64,000 nt of DNA, taken from NCBI RefSeq assembly GCF_023656565.1, contig NZ_JAMOKG010000001.1, positions 130,456 through 194,455 of the forward strand, written 5' to 3'. The notes beneath the pieces were generated by a model that was not told the origin of the DNA, did no database searches, and saw only the letters and a list, made by a program, of their open reading frames with translations. This DNA comes from Flavobacterium tyrosinilyticum (GTDB lineage: Bacteria; Bacteroidota; Bacteroidia; Flavobacteriales; Flavobacteriaceae). Of the stretch, positions 16,772 to 23,966 are shown piece after piece (the first letter of the stretch is position 1; the number at the start of each line of letters is the position of its first letter). Made by a program: the position numbers and the translations under genes.

Positions 16772-17869
16772 ATGCAAAACAAACACAACCCCCAATTCTT
16801 ATTTTTTGCCGTTTTAGCCTTATTTTTTTCTGTCAATTTATTTTCTCAAAAAAGTGTTTACGCTGGAATCGAAATTGGACGTAGAGCCATAAAAGTTTCT
16901 GTAATTGATGTAAATAACATCAGAAAAGCTGATTACAAAATTCTTTCTTTCTGGACAGAAAGAATTCCGTTTGCTGATCATATTACCGCTAACGGTGAAC
17001 TTACACAAGAAGATATCACTAGAACTAGTGTTATCGTTACTAACCAATTGCAAAGAATTAAAGCTGAAAACAAAATTCTTGAAGAAAACATTTTTGTTGT
17101 AGCGGCTCCTGTTTTTGCTTCTGCACGTAACTTAGATGTTTTAAAAAATAAAATTGCGATTTTAACTGGAAAACAATTAGAAGTATTAGATGTTAACGAA
17201 GAAGCAAAAACACTTGTAAAAGGTGCTATACCGCCTGTTGATTTTGCTAATGCTTTCCTTCTAGATATTGGTGCTCAAACTACAAAAGGAGGTTATATTG
17301 ACGAACTTAAAGACGGTAAATTAGAATTTATTCCTTTAGAGCTTAGTTTTGGTACAATGACACTTACTGATGCTGTAGAAAAAACAGTGGTAAACAAAAG
17401 TCAGGTAAACGATATGTCTACTTACCAAGAGAAATCTTTTGACTATAATGTAATTCTACGTAAAAAGACAAAAGAATTATTTGATGCGAATCCTCCTTTA
17501 GCAAAAAAGGATAAATTATACTTATCTGGTGGCGCTGTTTGGGCGTTTTCAACTCTTTTCTATGACGAAAATATAAATAAAGAGCATTATGTTGCTCTAA
17601 CTCTTCAAGATGTCATCGATTATGATGCTATTCTTAAAAACAACTTTAACAAGTTTACTAATCTTGCCAAAACAAATAAAGAAGCTGCGAGAGTTTTAAG
17701 CACTTACGACCAAAAATACTTGATTTCGGCAAACAACATCCTTGTAACTTGTCTTGAAAGTATTCCAGACTATGCTACAAAGAAAATTTTCTTTGTAAAA
17801 GAAGGACAGGTAATCTGGTTAATCTCTTATATTGCAGATCGTTCTAAAAAAATAAATACTAATTTCTAA
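16772..17869 (+). CDS. exported actin-fold (Ppx/GppA-like, ASKHA) protein
   Basis: 365 residues. Residues 1-25 are a signal peptide or anchor (LFFAVLALFFSVNLFS before Q). The mature protein opens with YAGIEIGRRAIKVSVIDV, which matches the phosphate-1 loop of ASKHA ATPases and Ppx/GppA exopolyphosphatases. The segment EEAKTLVKGAIPP followed by NAFLLDIGAQTTKGGYID resembles phosphate-2, and LYLSGGAVWAF resembles the adenosine loop. A nucleotide- or polyphosphate-binding fold outside the cytoplasm is unusual, since free ATP is scarce there. Enzyme activity is not demonstrated by sequence. The gene stands alone, with a terminator at 17891-17920. Confidence 0.65.
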   Translation: MQNKHNPQFLFFAVLALFFSVNLFSQKSVYAGIEIGRRAIKVSVIDVNNIRKADYKILSFWTERIPFADHITANGELTQEDITRTSVIVTNQLQRIKAENKILEENIFVVAAPVFASARNLDVLKNKIAILTGKQLEVLDVNEEAKTLVKGAIPPVDFANAFLLDIGAQTTKGGYIDELKDGKLEFIPLELSFGTMTLTDAVEKTVVNKSQVNDMSTYQEKSFDYNVILRKKTKELFDANPPLAKKDKLYLSGGAVWAFSTLFYDENINKEHYVALTLQDVIDYDAILKNNFNKFTNLAKTNKEAARVLSTYDQKYLISANNILVTCLESIPDYATKKIFFVKEGQVIWLISYIADRSKKINTNF

Positions 17870-17890
17870 AAAGTATTTTTTAAATATTAT

Positions 17891-17920
17891 AAAGCCTCAG
17901 AGAAATCTGGGGCTTTTTTT
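17891..17920 (+). terminator. terminator after the ASKHA-like gene
   Basis: aaagcctcaga pairs with tctggggcttt (one wobble) around gaaa and is followed by T4 or more. Confidence 0.8.
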
Positions 17921-17963
17921 ATTTTAAATTAATCTCTGAAAAGTTTCATCATTTAAAAACTAT

Positions 17964-17981
17964 ATCGTAATATTGCAATAT
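17964..17981. promoter_or_regulatory. ArsR-type operator upstream of arsR
   Basis: atcgtaatattgcaatat, a near palindrome centred on aatatt, 14 bases before the ArsR-family start. It differs by few bases from the site at 18344-18360 in front of the next gene, so both are probably bound by the same dimer. Confidence 0.65.
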
Positions 17982-17994
17982 TAATATACTTTTT

Positions 17995-18321
17995 ATGGGA
18001 GCAACTAAAACAGAACATTTTACAGACGCACAAAATCAAATTGCTACAATTGCTAAAGCTTTAGGGCATCCTGCAAGAATTGCCATAATCGAATATTTAC
18101 TGCAAGTGAATGAATGTATTTGCGGTGATATTGTAAATGAATTGCCTCTTGCCCAGCCTACCGTTTCTCAGCATCTAAAAGAGTTAAAAAACGCTGGAAT
18201 CATTAAAGGAAATATCTCAGGAAATGCAATTTGCTATTGTATTGATGAAAAAACAATTGATATTTTAAACTCCTATTTTTTAAACATCACACAAACCATT
18301 TCAAAATCAAAATGTTGCTAA
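17995..18321 (+). CDS. arsR: ArsR-family metalloregulator
   Basis: 108 residues, the usual ArsR length. Winged helix: AKALGHPARIAIIEYLL, then ECICGDIVNELPLAQPTVSQHLKELKNAGII. The pair in ECICGD lies at the start of the recognition-proximal helix, where ArsR proteins of the arsenic type hold their thiolate ligands (ELCVCDL in the E. coli family). Cys also occurs in CYC and at the terminal CC. It should repress the downstream DUF6428 and arsC genes and be released by arsenite or a related thiophilic ion. Two similar palindromes, before and after this gene, support autoregulation. The metal is inferred. Confidence 0.88.
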   Translation: MGATKTEHFTDAQNQIATIAKALGHPARIAIIEYLLQVNECICGDIVNELPLAQPTVSQHLKELKNAGIIKGNISGNAICYCIDEKTIDILNSYFLNITQTISKSKCC

Positions 18322-18343
18322 AACATTTTTTTTGATCAAGTGT

Positions 18344-18360
18344 ATCGCAATATTGCAATT
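18344..18360. promoter_or_regulatory. second ArsR-type operator, before the DUF6428 gene
   Basis: atcgcaatattgcaatt contains the perfect palindrome gcaatattgc. It lies in the 59-base gap between arsR and the DUF6428 gene, implying a second regulated promoter within the cluster. Confidence 0.65.
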
Positions 18361-18380
18361 AACAAATAAATAAAAACAAG

Positions 18381-18854
18381 ATGAAATTATCAGAAGTAAA
18401 ACAGGTTTTATCAACATTAGATAATGTTGAGTTTCAGTTAGAAAACGGAGCTTTTGTACCAGAACATTTTCATGTGACAGAAGTTGGTGTAGTTACCAAA
18501 AGTTTTATTGATTGCGGCGGAGTAATAAGAACTGAAAAAGCAGTTAACTTTCAACTTTGGGATGCCAATGATTTTGAGCATCGCCTGAAACCTAATAAAC
18601 TATTACACATCATTCAATTGTCTGAAGACAAGCTAAACATCGAAGACTTAGAAATTGAAGTAGAATACCAAAACGTTACAATTGGAAAATATGATTTAGA
18701 ATTTAATGGAAAAACGTTTATTCTAAAAAACAAAACAACGGCATGTTTAGCACAAGATGCTTGCGGTATTCCTACTGAAAAACAAAAGATCAATCTTACT
18801 CAACTAACCAATGACAATGCTTCTTGCTGTACTCCAAATTCAGGATGCTGCTAA
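18381..18854 (+). CDS. DUF6428 family protein of the ars cluster
   Basis: 157 residues, soluble, no signal peptide. It starts MKLSEVKQVLSTLDNVEFQL, which matches the DUF6428 proteins that accompany ArsR in Bacteroidota. Notable is the Cys-rich C-terminal end: CLAQDACGIP and then SCCTPNSGCC as the last residues, a plausible thiol site for arsenite or another soft metal. It is followed 3 bases later by a small membrane ORF and then arsC. Biochemical function is unknown; a metal-binding or metallochaperone role is inferred from the cysteines and context. Confidence 0.75.
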   Translation: MKLSEVKQVLSTLDNVEFQLENGAFVPEHFHVTEVGVVTKSFIDCGGVIRTEKAVNFQLWDANDFEHRLKPNKLLHIIQLSEDKLNIEDLEIEVEYQNVTIGKYDLEFNGKTFILKNKTTACLAQDACGIPTEKQKINLTQLTNDNASCCTPNSGCC

Positions 18855-18857
18855 AAA

Positions 18858-18983
18858 ATGAAAGAACAAATCTTTAAATACAAGAAACCAATTATAATAA
18901 CCTCATCCGTTATTTTACTGCAGCTCATTTTCGGTTTTGAACCCAAATTCTGCATCATAAATCTCATTTGGTTATTTGTTTAA
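18858..18983 (+). CDS. 41-residue single-helix membrane protein in the ars cluster
   Basis: ATG at 18858 lies 3 bases after the DUF6428 stop, and the TAA at 18981-18983 is 2 bases before the arsC start, so the frame fills the gap exactly. The product has a basic N-terminus (MKEQIFKYKKP) and a long hydrophobic stretch with one Cys (IIITSSVILLQLIFGF, then FCIINLIWLFV). The tight fit between two genes is good evidence that it is translated. I do not recognise a family. Confidence 0.55.
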   Translation: MKEQIFKYKKPIIITSSVILLQLIFGFEPKFCIINLIWLFV

Positions 18984-18985
18984 TT

Positions 18986-19405
18986 ATGAAAAAGAAAATA
19001 CTAATACTTTGTACAGGAAATAGCTGCAGAAGCCAAATTGCCGAAGGCTACATGAAGTTTTTTGCAGGAAATAAAGCTGAGGTTTACAGCGCGGGTGTAG
19101 AAACTCATGGCGTTAATCCAAAAGCGATTTCGATAATGAAGGAAGATGGAATAGACATTTCGAATCACACGTCAAATCATATTGATGAATACGTCGATAT
19201 AGATTTTGATTTTGTGATTACAGTTTGCGATAATGCTAAAGAAAGATGCCCATTTTTTCCAACGAAAGCAACCAAATTTCATTACAATTTTCCTGATCCT
19301 GCAAAAGCAACAGGAACGGATTCTGAAATCGTGGAGCAATTTAGAGTCGTGAGAGATCTGATAAAAAACTATTGCAAAAACTTTGTGGCAGAAAATCTAG
19401 ATTAA
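18986..19405 (+). CDS. arsC: arsenate reductase, low-molecular-weight phosphatase type
   Basis: 139 residues from ATG 18986; an in-frame ATG at 18968 overlaps the preceding ORF and is less likely. The P-loop is CTGNSCRSQ (CX5R) near residue 9. The later VCDNAKERCP supplies the second and third redox cysteines of the thioredoxin-coupled ArsC family, and DPAKATG holds the general-acid Asp. It reduces arsenate to arsenite in the cytoplasm. No Acr3 or ArsB efflux pump follows: the next 200 bases are repeats and the next gene is unrelated. The cluster therefore depends on a pump elsewhere, or on none. Confidence 0.92.
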   Translation: MKKKILILCTGNSCRSQIAEGYMKFFAGNKAEVYSAGVETHGVNPKAISIMKEDGIDISNHTSNHIDEYVDIDFDFVITVCDNAKERCPFFPTKATKFHYNFPDPAKATGTDSEIVEQFRVVRDLIKNYCKNFVAENLD

Positions 19406-19587
19406 CATTATTTAATATTCCGTTAGGAATATCTCATCGGTAGAAAAAAAAATAATATCATTTTGCATTGTGTCCTGCAGGGACACCTGATTTGTGAAAA
19501 TTTTACCAACGAGACGTTCCTACGGAACGTGTAATCGTGATTTAAATTTCGTTTCTACCGATGAGACATTCCTACGGAATGAATTGC
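19401..19587. repeat. palindromic REP-like cluster 1
   Basis: Contains, in order, attccgttaggaat, the palindrome gtgtcctgcagggacac, acgttcctacggaacgt (19514-19530) and cattcctacggaatg (19567-19581), separated by spacers with the shared text taccgatgaga or a variant. The same units in the same order make cluster 2 at 20058-20300. These look like REP units that fold into GTTCC/GGAAC hairpins. Confidence 0.85.
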
Positions 19588-19606
19588 TAAAGATTTCTTT
19601 GTTTTT

Positions 19607-19912
19607 TTATTCAACCTCAGCATAAGATTGTTTAATCTGCATTTCATTAATAATGTCCAACAATTCCATTTCATCGGTTGGAAATAATTGAAGCGCTTGT
19701 TCCAAAACCAATCCAACATCTATTGAAGGTTTTTTATAATTGTCATTTTCTAATGCCAAAATACACAGTTTTAGCATATTTGTTATCACACAGCCTAATT
19801 CGGAGTAATTTAAAACATTGATTTCTGCGTTGTAACCTTTATCAGCCGTTTTTAAAATATTTAAATATTGAGCTGATTGTTTTTTTAGGTACTCTATTTC
19901 TGCCACTTTCAT
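19607..19912 (-). CDS. small helical protein of unknown function between REP clusters
   Basis: 101 residues, no signal peptide. The composition predicts mostly helix (MKVAEIEYLKKQSAQYLNIL, then GCVITNMLKLCILALENDN and LLDIINEMQIKQSYAEVE). I do not recognise a family. It is the only gene between two copies of the same repeat cluster and runs opposite to arsC. It may be an accessory gene carried with the repeats, though a resident gene that repeats happen to flank is equally possible. Confidence 0.55.
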   Translation of the reverse strand: MKVAEIEYLKKQSAQYLNILKTADKGYNAEINVLNYSELGCVITNMLKLCILALENDNYKKPSIDVGLVLEQALQLFPTDEMELLDIINEMQIKQSYAEVE

Positions 19913-20057
19913 TCTTTGAATTTTATATCATTTTCAATAATTCAAATGTCATAATATATTTTCATTAATCGGTTATCTTATATGATAACCAGCAAAATAA
20001 ATGCTTTTTTTCGATAAAATTCTATTCAATATAACCCCACTACAGAAAACGTAAATT

Positions 20058-20300
20058 AACATTATTCAATATTCCGTTAGGAATATCTCGTCGGTAGAAA
20101 AAAAATAATTGTTTTGCATTGTGTCCTGTAGGGACACCTGATTTTAGGGAAATAAAAATACGTTCAATTAATCAAACGTTCCTACGGAACGTATAATCAT
20201 GGTTCATATTTAATTTTTACCGACGAGACGTTCCTACGGAACGTGTATTTCTGATTCAAATCTTATTTCGACCAACGAAACATTCCTACGGAATGAATTG
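20058..20300. repeat. palindromic REP-like cluster 2
   Basis: Repeats the order of cluster 1 (attccgttaggaat, gtgtcctgtagggacac, then ttcctacgga palindromes) but has three of the last kind instead of two (20176-20191, 20228-20244, 20281-20295). No gene is seen in the whole 19913-20417 gap; apart from this cluster and the terminator at 20354 it is plain AT-rich sequence. Confidence 0.85.
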
Positions 20301-20353
20301 CTTCAAAAATCTTGTGTATAATTTTAAACATGACTTCATCAGATATAAAAACC

Positions 20354-20390
20354 AAAAATGCGTAAATCCAAAAGGACTTACGCATTTTTT
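20354..20390 (-). terminator. terminator of the 20.4-30 kb operon
   Basis: aatgcgtaaatcc and ggacttacgcatt pair with one wobble around aaaa. A runs and T runs flank both sides. On the minus strand it follows the last gene of the operon by 28 bases. Confidence 0.8.
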
Positions 20391-20417
20391 CTGATGAAAC
20401 ATTATAAAAAACGCCGT

Positions 20418-21485
20418 TTATCTTCTTCTTCCGCCGCCTCCGCCTCCGAAGCCACCGCCTCCCATACTACGAGATCCGCCTCCCATTTGTCCTGCGCTTG
20501 GTCTTGATGAAGAACCTCCTCCTCTATTAAAATTGGAGTTTGAAGAACTTCCTCTATTAAGATTTGAAGTCCCGGCACTTGGTGATGCACTCTGGCGGGT
20601 TCTTCCAGATGCACTAGTATTTCCTGCCCGATTGGTGTTTCCTGTTGATGGTCGTGTGCTTGCAGAATTACGCGAACCTCCACGATTGGTATTATATCGG
20701 TTATTAACAGAATTGTCTCGCACTGTATTAGATCTCATTTTATTATTGTTGTAATTATTGAAGTTGTTTCTGTTATTAATAATCACATTATTACCGCCAT
20801 GATAATGACCGCCATGATAACCATGATGATGGTAATAATGGTTGTGACGATAAATTCCGACCGCCATTACGGTAAAAGCGGCGAAGTAAGGCGGATAAAA
20901 TCCGTAATAATATGGAGGATAATAGGGTACATAAGCTGGTGAATATACATATTGTACAATGGGCACCGTTTCTACCACAACTGCTGTTACGGCTGGCGAG
21001 CTTTGTACGGGATCGTCTCCTGAATAGGCTGGGTTTGCTGTTTTTGCTGCCGACGACTTGGCAACTGGCTCAATGACATAATCTTTTCCGTACAGCAGCT
21101 CATCGCCTACAATCTGCATTTTTACCTTTCCATTTTTATCTTTATCAACCAAAATAACGGCAACGTCTTGATTTTCTTTTTTATTTACAGCAACTTGAAG
21201 AACGAAAGTAAACGAATTACCATTTTTCTTTGTGACTACTTTTATAAAATCTACTTTTTTATCCAGGTTCAAATCCAGATTATTGATTCCTGTTTTCTCC
21301 AGATTTAGATTTTTTTCAAATTCTTCAATAGTTTTTGATTTCTGAAACAAGCTCATCACAGCATAAAGATCAAGATTGTCTCCAGGAAGCCCAAGCTCTG
21401 GACCATCATTTTCAGCTTGACAAAAAATCAACTGGGCAGACATGATTAATGCGACTGTCAAATATTTTGTAAATATCTTTATCAT
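20418..21485 (-). CDS. exported protein with low-complexity His/Asn/Gly/Ser/Arg tail
   Basis: 355 residues. Signal peptide about 1-24. Residues 30-150 form a compact domain (NNLDLNLDKKVDFIKVV, FVLQVAVNKKENQDVAVILV) that I cannot assign. A Pro/Tyr segment (YVPYYPPYYYGFYPPYF) is followed by one hydrophobic stretch, then a His-rich run (HNHYYHHHGYHGGHYHGG), an Asn-rich run, and a Ser/Arg/Gly-rich end (GGGGFGGGGGGRRR). The tail could bind metal or nucleic acid or be disordered surface material. It is the last gene of a nine-gene minus-strand run and ends at the terminator. Function unknown. Confidence 0.75.
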   Translation of the reverse strand: MIKIFTKYLTVALIMSAQLIFCQAENDGPELGLPGDNLDLYAVMSLFQKSKTIEEFEKNLNLEKTGINNLDLNLDKKVDFIKVVTKKNGNSFTFVLQVAVNKKENQDVAVILVDKDKNGKVKMQIVGDELLYGKDYVIEPVAKSSAAKTANPAYSGDDPVQSSPAVTAVVVETVPIVQYVYSPAYVPYYPPYYYGFYPPYFAAFTVMAVGIYRHNHYYHHHGYHGGHYHGGNNVIINNRNNFNNYNNNKMRSNTVRDNSVNNRYNTNRGGSRNSASTRPSTGNTNRAGNTSASGRTRQSASPSAGTSNLNRGSSSNSNFNRGGGSSSRPSAGQMGGGSRSMGGGGFGGGGGGRRR

Positions 21486-21561
21486 AGTAAGAGTATAAAA
21501 TATTAATAAGAGGAGTAGAAAATCATTCTTTTATACTTTCTACTCTGTACCCAGAAATTTT

Positions 21562-22041
21562 CTAATGTACTTTGGTTTTATCCAATTCGCCAATAAAAGG
21601 AATGGCATTCTGAATTTCAGCTCGTATGGTTACTTGCAGATACTGTTCGAGCTGTACAAATTTTGCAGCATTGATTCCGCCAATAGCTTTTACCAGTTTA
21701 GAATGTGTTTTGGCAAGCAGTTTTTCAGAATCCTGATTGTACTTTAAATTTGATGAGGTTAATTCTGTGGCTTTAGCATCGCTCAAAGTAGCATAATTTT
21801 TTGCATACTCTTCCAGAATTTGAATTTTATGCTGGCTCAAGGATTTACGTTCTGTTTCGTATTTGTCATAAATAGGCTGAAATGCTGTAGCTTGCACATC
21901 GGTTAAACCTAAATATTCTTTCACCACTTCTGCCTTAGATTTTCCGTAAAGGTCTTGTATTAATTTAATCTCATCAACAGAACCTTGCGCACTAGCATTC
22001 AATCCAAAAGCCAACAAGAGTATAAATAGTATCTTTTTCAT
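21562..22041 (-). CDS. exported helical protein of unknown function
   Basis: 159 residues. Signal peptide 1-18 (ASA before Q). The mature part is almost all amphipathic helix with many Lys, Glu and Ala (EIKLIQDLYGKSKAEVVKEY, LTDVQATAFQPIYDKYETER), a pattern seen in Spy/CpxP-like periplasmic chaperones, although their LTxxQ motif is only loosely matched (LTDVQ). It lies between the NTF2-like lipoprotein gene and the low-complexity protein in the 20-30 kb operon. A periplasmic chaperone-like or sensor role is a guess. Confidence 0.7.
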   Translation of the reverse strand: MKKILFILLLAFGLNASAQGSVDEIKLIQDLYGKSKAEVVKEYLGLTDVQATAFQPIYDKYETERKSLSQHKIQILEEYAKNYATLSDAKATELTSSNLKYNQDSEKLLAKTHSKLVKAIGGINAAKFVQLEQYLQVTIRAEIQNAIPFIGELDKTKVH

Positions 22042-22094
22042 AATTTTTATTTTATAGTTTATTATGCAGAATGTTGTTTTAAAGGAAATCTTAA

Positions 22095-22574
22095 TTATTC
22101 TACTAATCCATCAGAAGCGCTCATGTCTCTTACGCACACATATTTGCCATCTCTTTTTTCAAAATAACTCATATAGTTTCCTGTATTAATTGGTGTTTTG
22201 GTGGAATCTGTCACTTTATAATAGCCTACTTCTAAAACCATATTACCATCATGAGAGACAAAAACTTCTTTGGTTTCAAATGATATTATATTGGTATTAT
22301 TAGCCAAATCTGATTTTAAAAATTCATATCGCGCTTCTTTACCAATTAGTGGAGGTCTGTTTTGATAAAATGTAATGGCATCATCTGCATAATATCCAAT
22401 CTCTTTTAACTGGCCGGCGTTATATGTTGCCGCATATTCATTTTCTTTTGCCTGAATTTCTTTCTTGACCTGTTTTAAATCAATCACAACATTCTCTTCC
22501 TTTTTTGTATTGCAGGAAATCAATAAAACACAGAACCCTGCGAAAACCGCTCTTGTTATTATTTTATTTTTCAT
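22095..22574 (-). CDS. DUF4440 / SnoaL-like lipoprotein
   Basis: The frame extends to 22616, but the ATG at 22574 is chosen because it opens the lipoprotein signal MKNKIITRAVFAGFCVLLIS before the lipobox Cys. The mature 140 residues form an NTF2-like cone fold of the DUF4440 type (EIQAKENEYAATYNAGQLKE, YYADDAITFYQNRPPLIGK and a closing GNYMSYFEKRDGKYVCVRD). Proteins of this type bind small ligands or act as weak isomerases or hydrolases. It sits 50 bases after the porin-like gene in the same operon. Role in the operon unknown. Confidence 0.82.
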   Translation of the reverse strand: MKNKIITRAVFAGFCVLLISCNTKKEENVVIDLKQVKKEIQAKENEYAATYNAGQLKEIGYYADDAITFYQNRPPLIGKEARYEFLKSDLANNTNIISFETKEVFVSHDGNMVLEVGYYKVTDSTKTPINTGNYMSYFEKRDGKYVCVRDMSASDGLVE

Positions 22575-22626
22575 ATACATGTAAATTTTCAAGTTGATAT
22601 AAGTTTTATTTTCCAATACCGTTCTT

Positions 22627-23916
22627 TTAATAATTCAATTCTACATTCAGCATCCCAATTACTCCTTTTGACCCCACTTGTGTTGGATAACTTAAATACC
22701 CTACTGGCGAATGATTTTCGTACATCACTTCTGGGTTTATGCGGAAAAATTTGGTTTTAAACGGAAACCAGTTCAGTCCGCAGGTTACTTCCCACGGTTT
22801 ACCGTAATCTCCATTTATATAAGAATAAGTGCTATACAATTGCAGTTTTTTATCCACAAGCATTGCAGAACCTTGAAGCGAAAAACCGGAATCGTAGAGT
22901 TTGGTTACTGGAATTTGTCCTGAGGTTTCAAAATCTGACAGCCAGCGCATAAACACTTCTACATCAAAAGAAAAACCATTGTATTTAACTCCTGTATTAA
23001 AAGAGGCCATTTGATATTTTGCATTGATTACCTGCGTATTTGGAGCAAAAGCATTTAAAGAAAAAATACCTGTACCATCAGATAATCTTATTTGGGAGTT
23101 TTCGGGTGCATCTGTATCAGGCTGAGACTGGCGGTTTTCGGTGCTTCGCGTAAAAGCTCCTCCAAGAATAGTGGCCACTTTATCGTGTTTTTCGTAATCG
23201 CCATAGGTTGGTATTTTCCCAAAATTATGGGTTGTCCACCAGATGGCACCACTCCAAGTATCTAATTTATTGTCTAACTGACCTGCATCTACACCTAATT
23301 GGCTAAGGTTGTTACCTAGCATTACTTTATAGTAAACATTTTTTGCAATTTCCCCCTGCGCATAAATACCAGTTGTAAAAGAACCTCTGAAATATTCATC
23401 AGCAATTGGTCTGGCATCAGATCGGAGCCAGTCAGGCCATTGACCTAAAATAGAACGAACAGACGGCAGACCATTAATGCCAATTCCTAATTCAAAATTT
23501 TTATTAAACTTATATTGTAAATTTCCTGCTACAACAACCTGTGCACCTTGTCCTAAAGTTGCGTTTGAGGTCCAGACGAAAACCGTATATCTTATTTTTG
23601 GATCGGCAACCCAGCCTCGAAAATAAAGGTTTGCTTTTTGAAACTGCATGTCTTGACGTCTATCAATAGCAATAACGTCTCCGTTATGATTGGTATAACT
23701 ATCATCTATACCCATCTGATTTAGATATCGGCCTAAAACATAAAAAGAAAGGGTCATTGAACCATATTTGCCGTCTGCGATCTTAAAACCAGTGCCTCCG
23801 CGATGTCCTTCGTCGGATTCTTTTACAATAGTACTATCTGGCATGGTGGTATTCATAATTTGTCCCCACGATAAGTGGCATACAAATAATACTATAAGGA
23901 GATATCTTGATTTCAT
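22627..23916 (-). CDS. porin-like outer-membrane protein
   Basis: 429 residues. Signal peptide 1-18 (HLSWG before Q). The mature protein has repeated amphipathic strands and aromatic girdle patterns (MTLSFYVLGRYLNQMG, KANLYFRGWVADPKIRYTVF, QLYSTYSYINGDYGKPWEVT) and ends in VELNY, as a 16-strand type porin would. It resembles phosphate-selective porin O/P proteins in layout. As the second channel in an operon with exported amidases it may admit small amino-acid-like or anionic solutes. The substrate is inferred from context only. Confidence 0.78.
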   Translation of the reverse strand: MKSRYLLIVLFVCHLSWGQIMNTTMPDSTIVKESDEGHRGGTGFKIADGKYGSMTLSFYVLGRYLNQMGIDDSYTNHNGDVIAIDRRQDMQFQKANLYFRGWVADPKIRYTVFVWTSNATLGQGAQVVVAGNLQYKFNKNFELGIGINGLPSVRSILGQWPDWLRSDARPIADEYFRGSFTTGIYAQGEIAKNVYYKVMLGNNLSQLGVDAGQLDNKLDTWSGAIWWTTHNFGKIPTYGDYEKHDKVATILGGAFTRSTENRQSQPDTDAPENSQIRLSDGTGIFSLNAFAPNTQVINAKYQMASFNTGVKYNGFSFDVEVFMRWLSDFETSGQIPVTKLYDSGFSLQGSAMLVDKKLQLYSTYSYINGDYGKPWEVTCGLNWFPFKTKFFRINPEVMYENHSPVGYLSYPTQVGSKGVIGMLNVELNY

Positions 23917-23966
23917 ATAAATGGCTTTTAATTATTTTTAAGAACACTTAACTTTACAAATAAAAA

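Noticed and set aside
19401..20300. A CRISPR array
   Set aside because: The units differ in length and sequence, the spacers are themselves partly repeated, and no cas gene is nearby.
20402..20683. A 93-residue frame rich in Glu, His and Gln inside the low-complexity gene
   Set aside because: It is a shadow of the Gly/Ser/Arg-coding repeats of the gene at 20418-21485 on the same strand in another frame, without its own start context.
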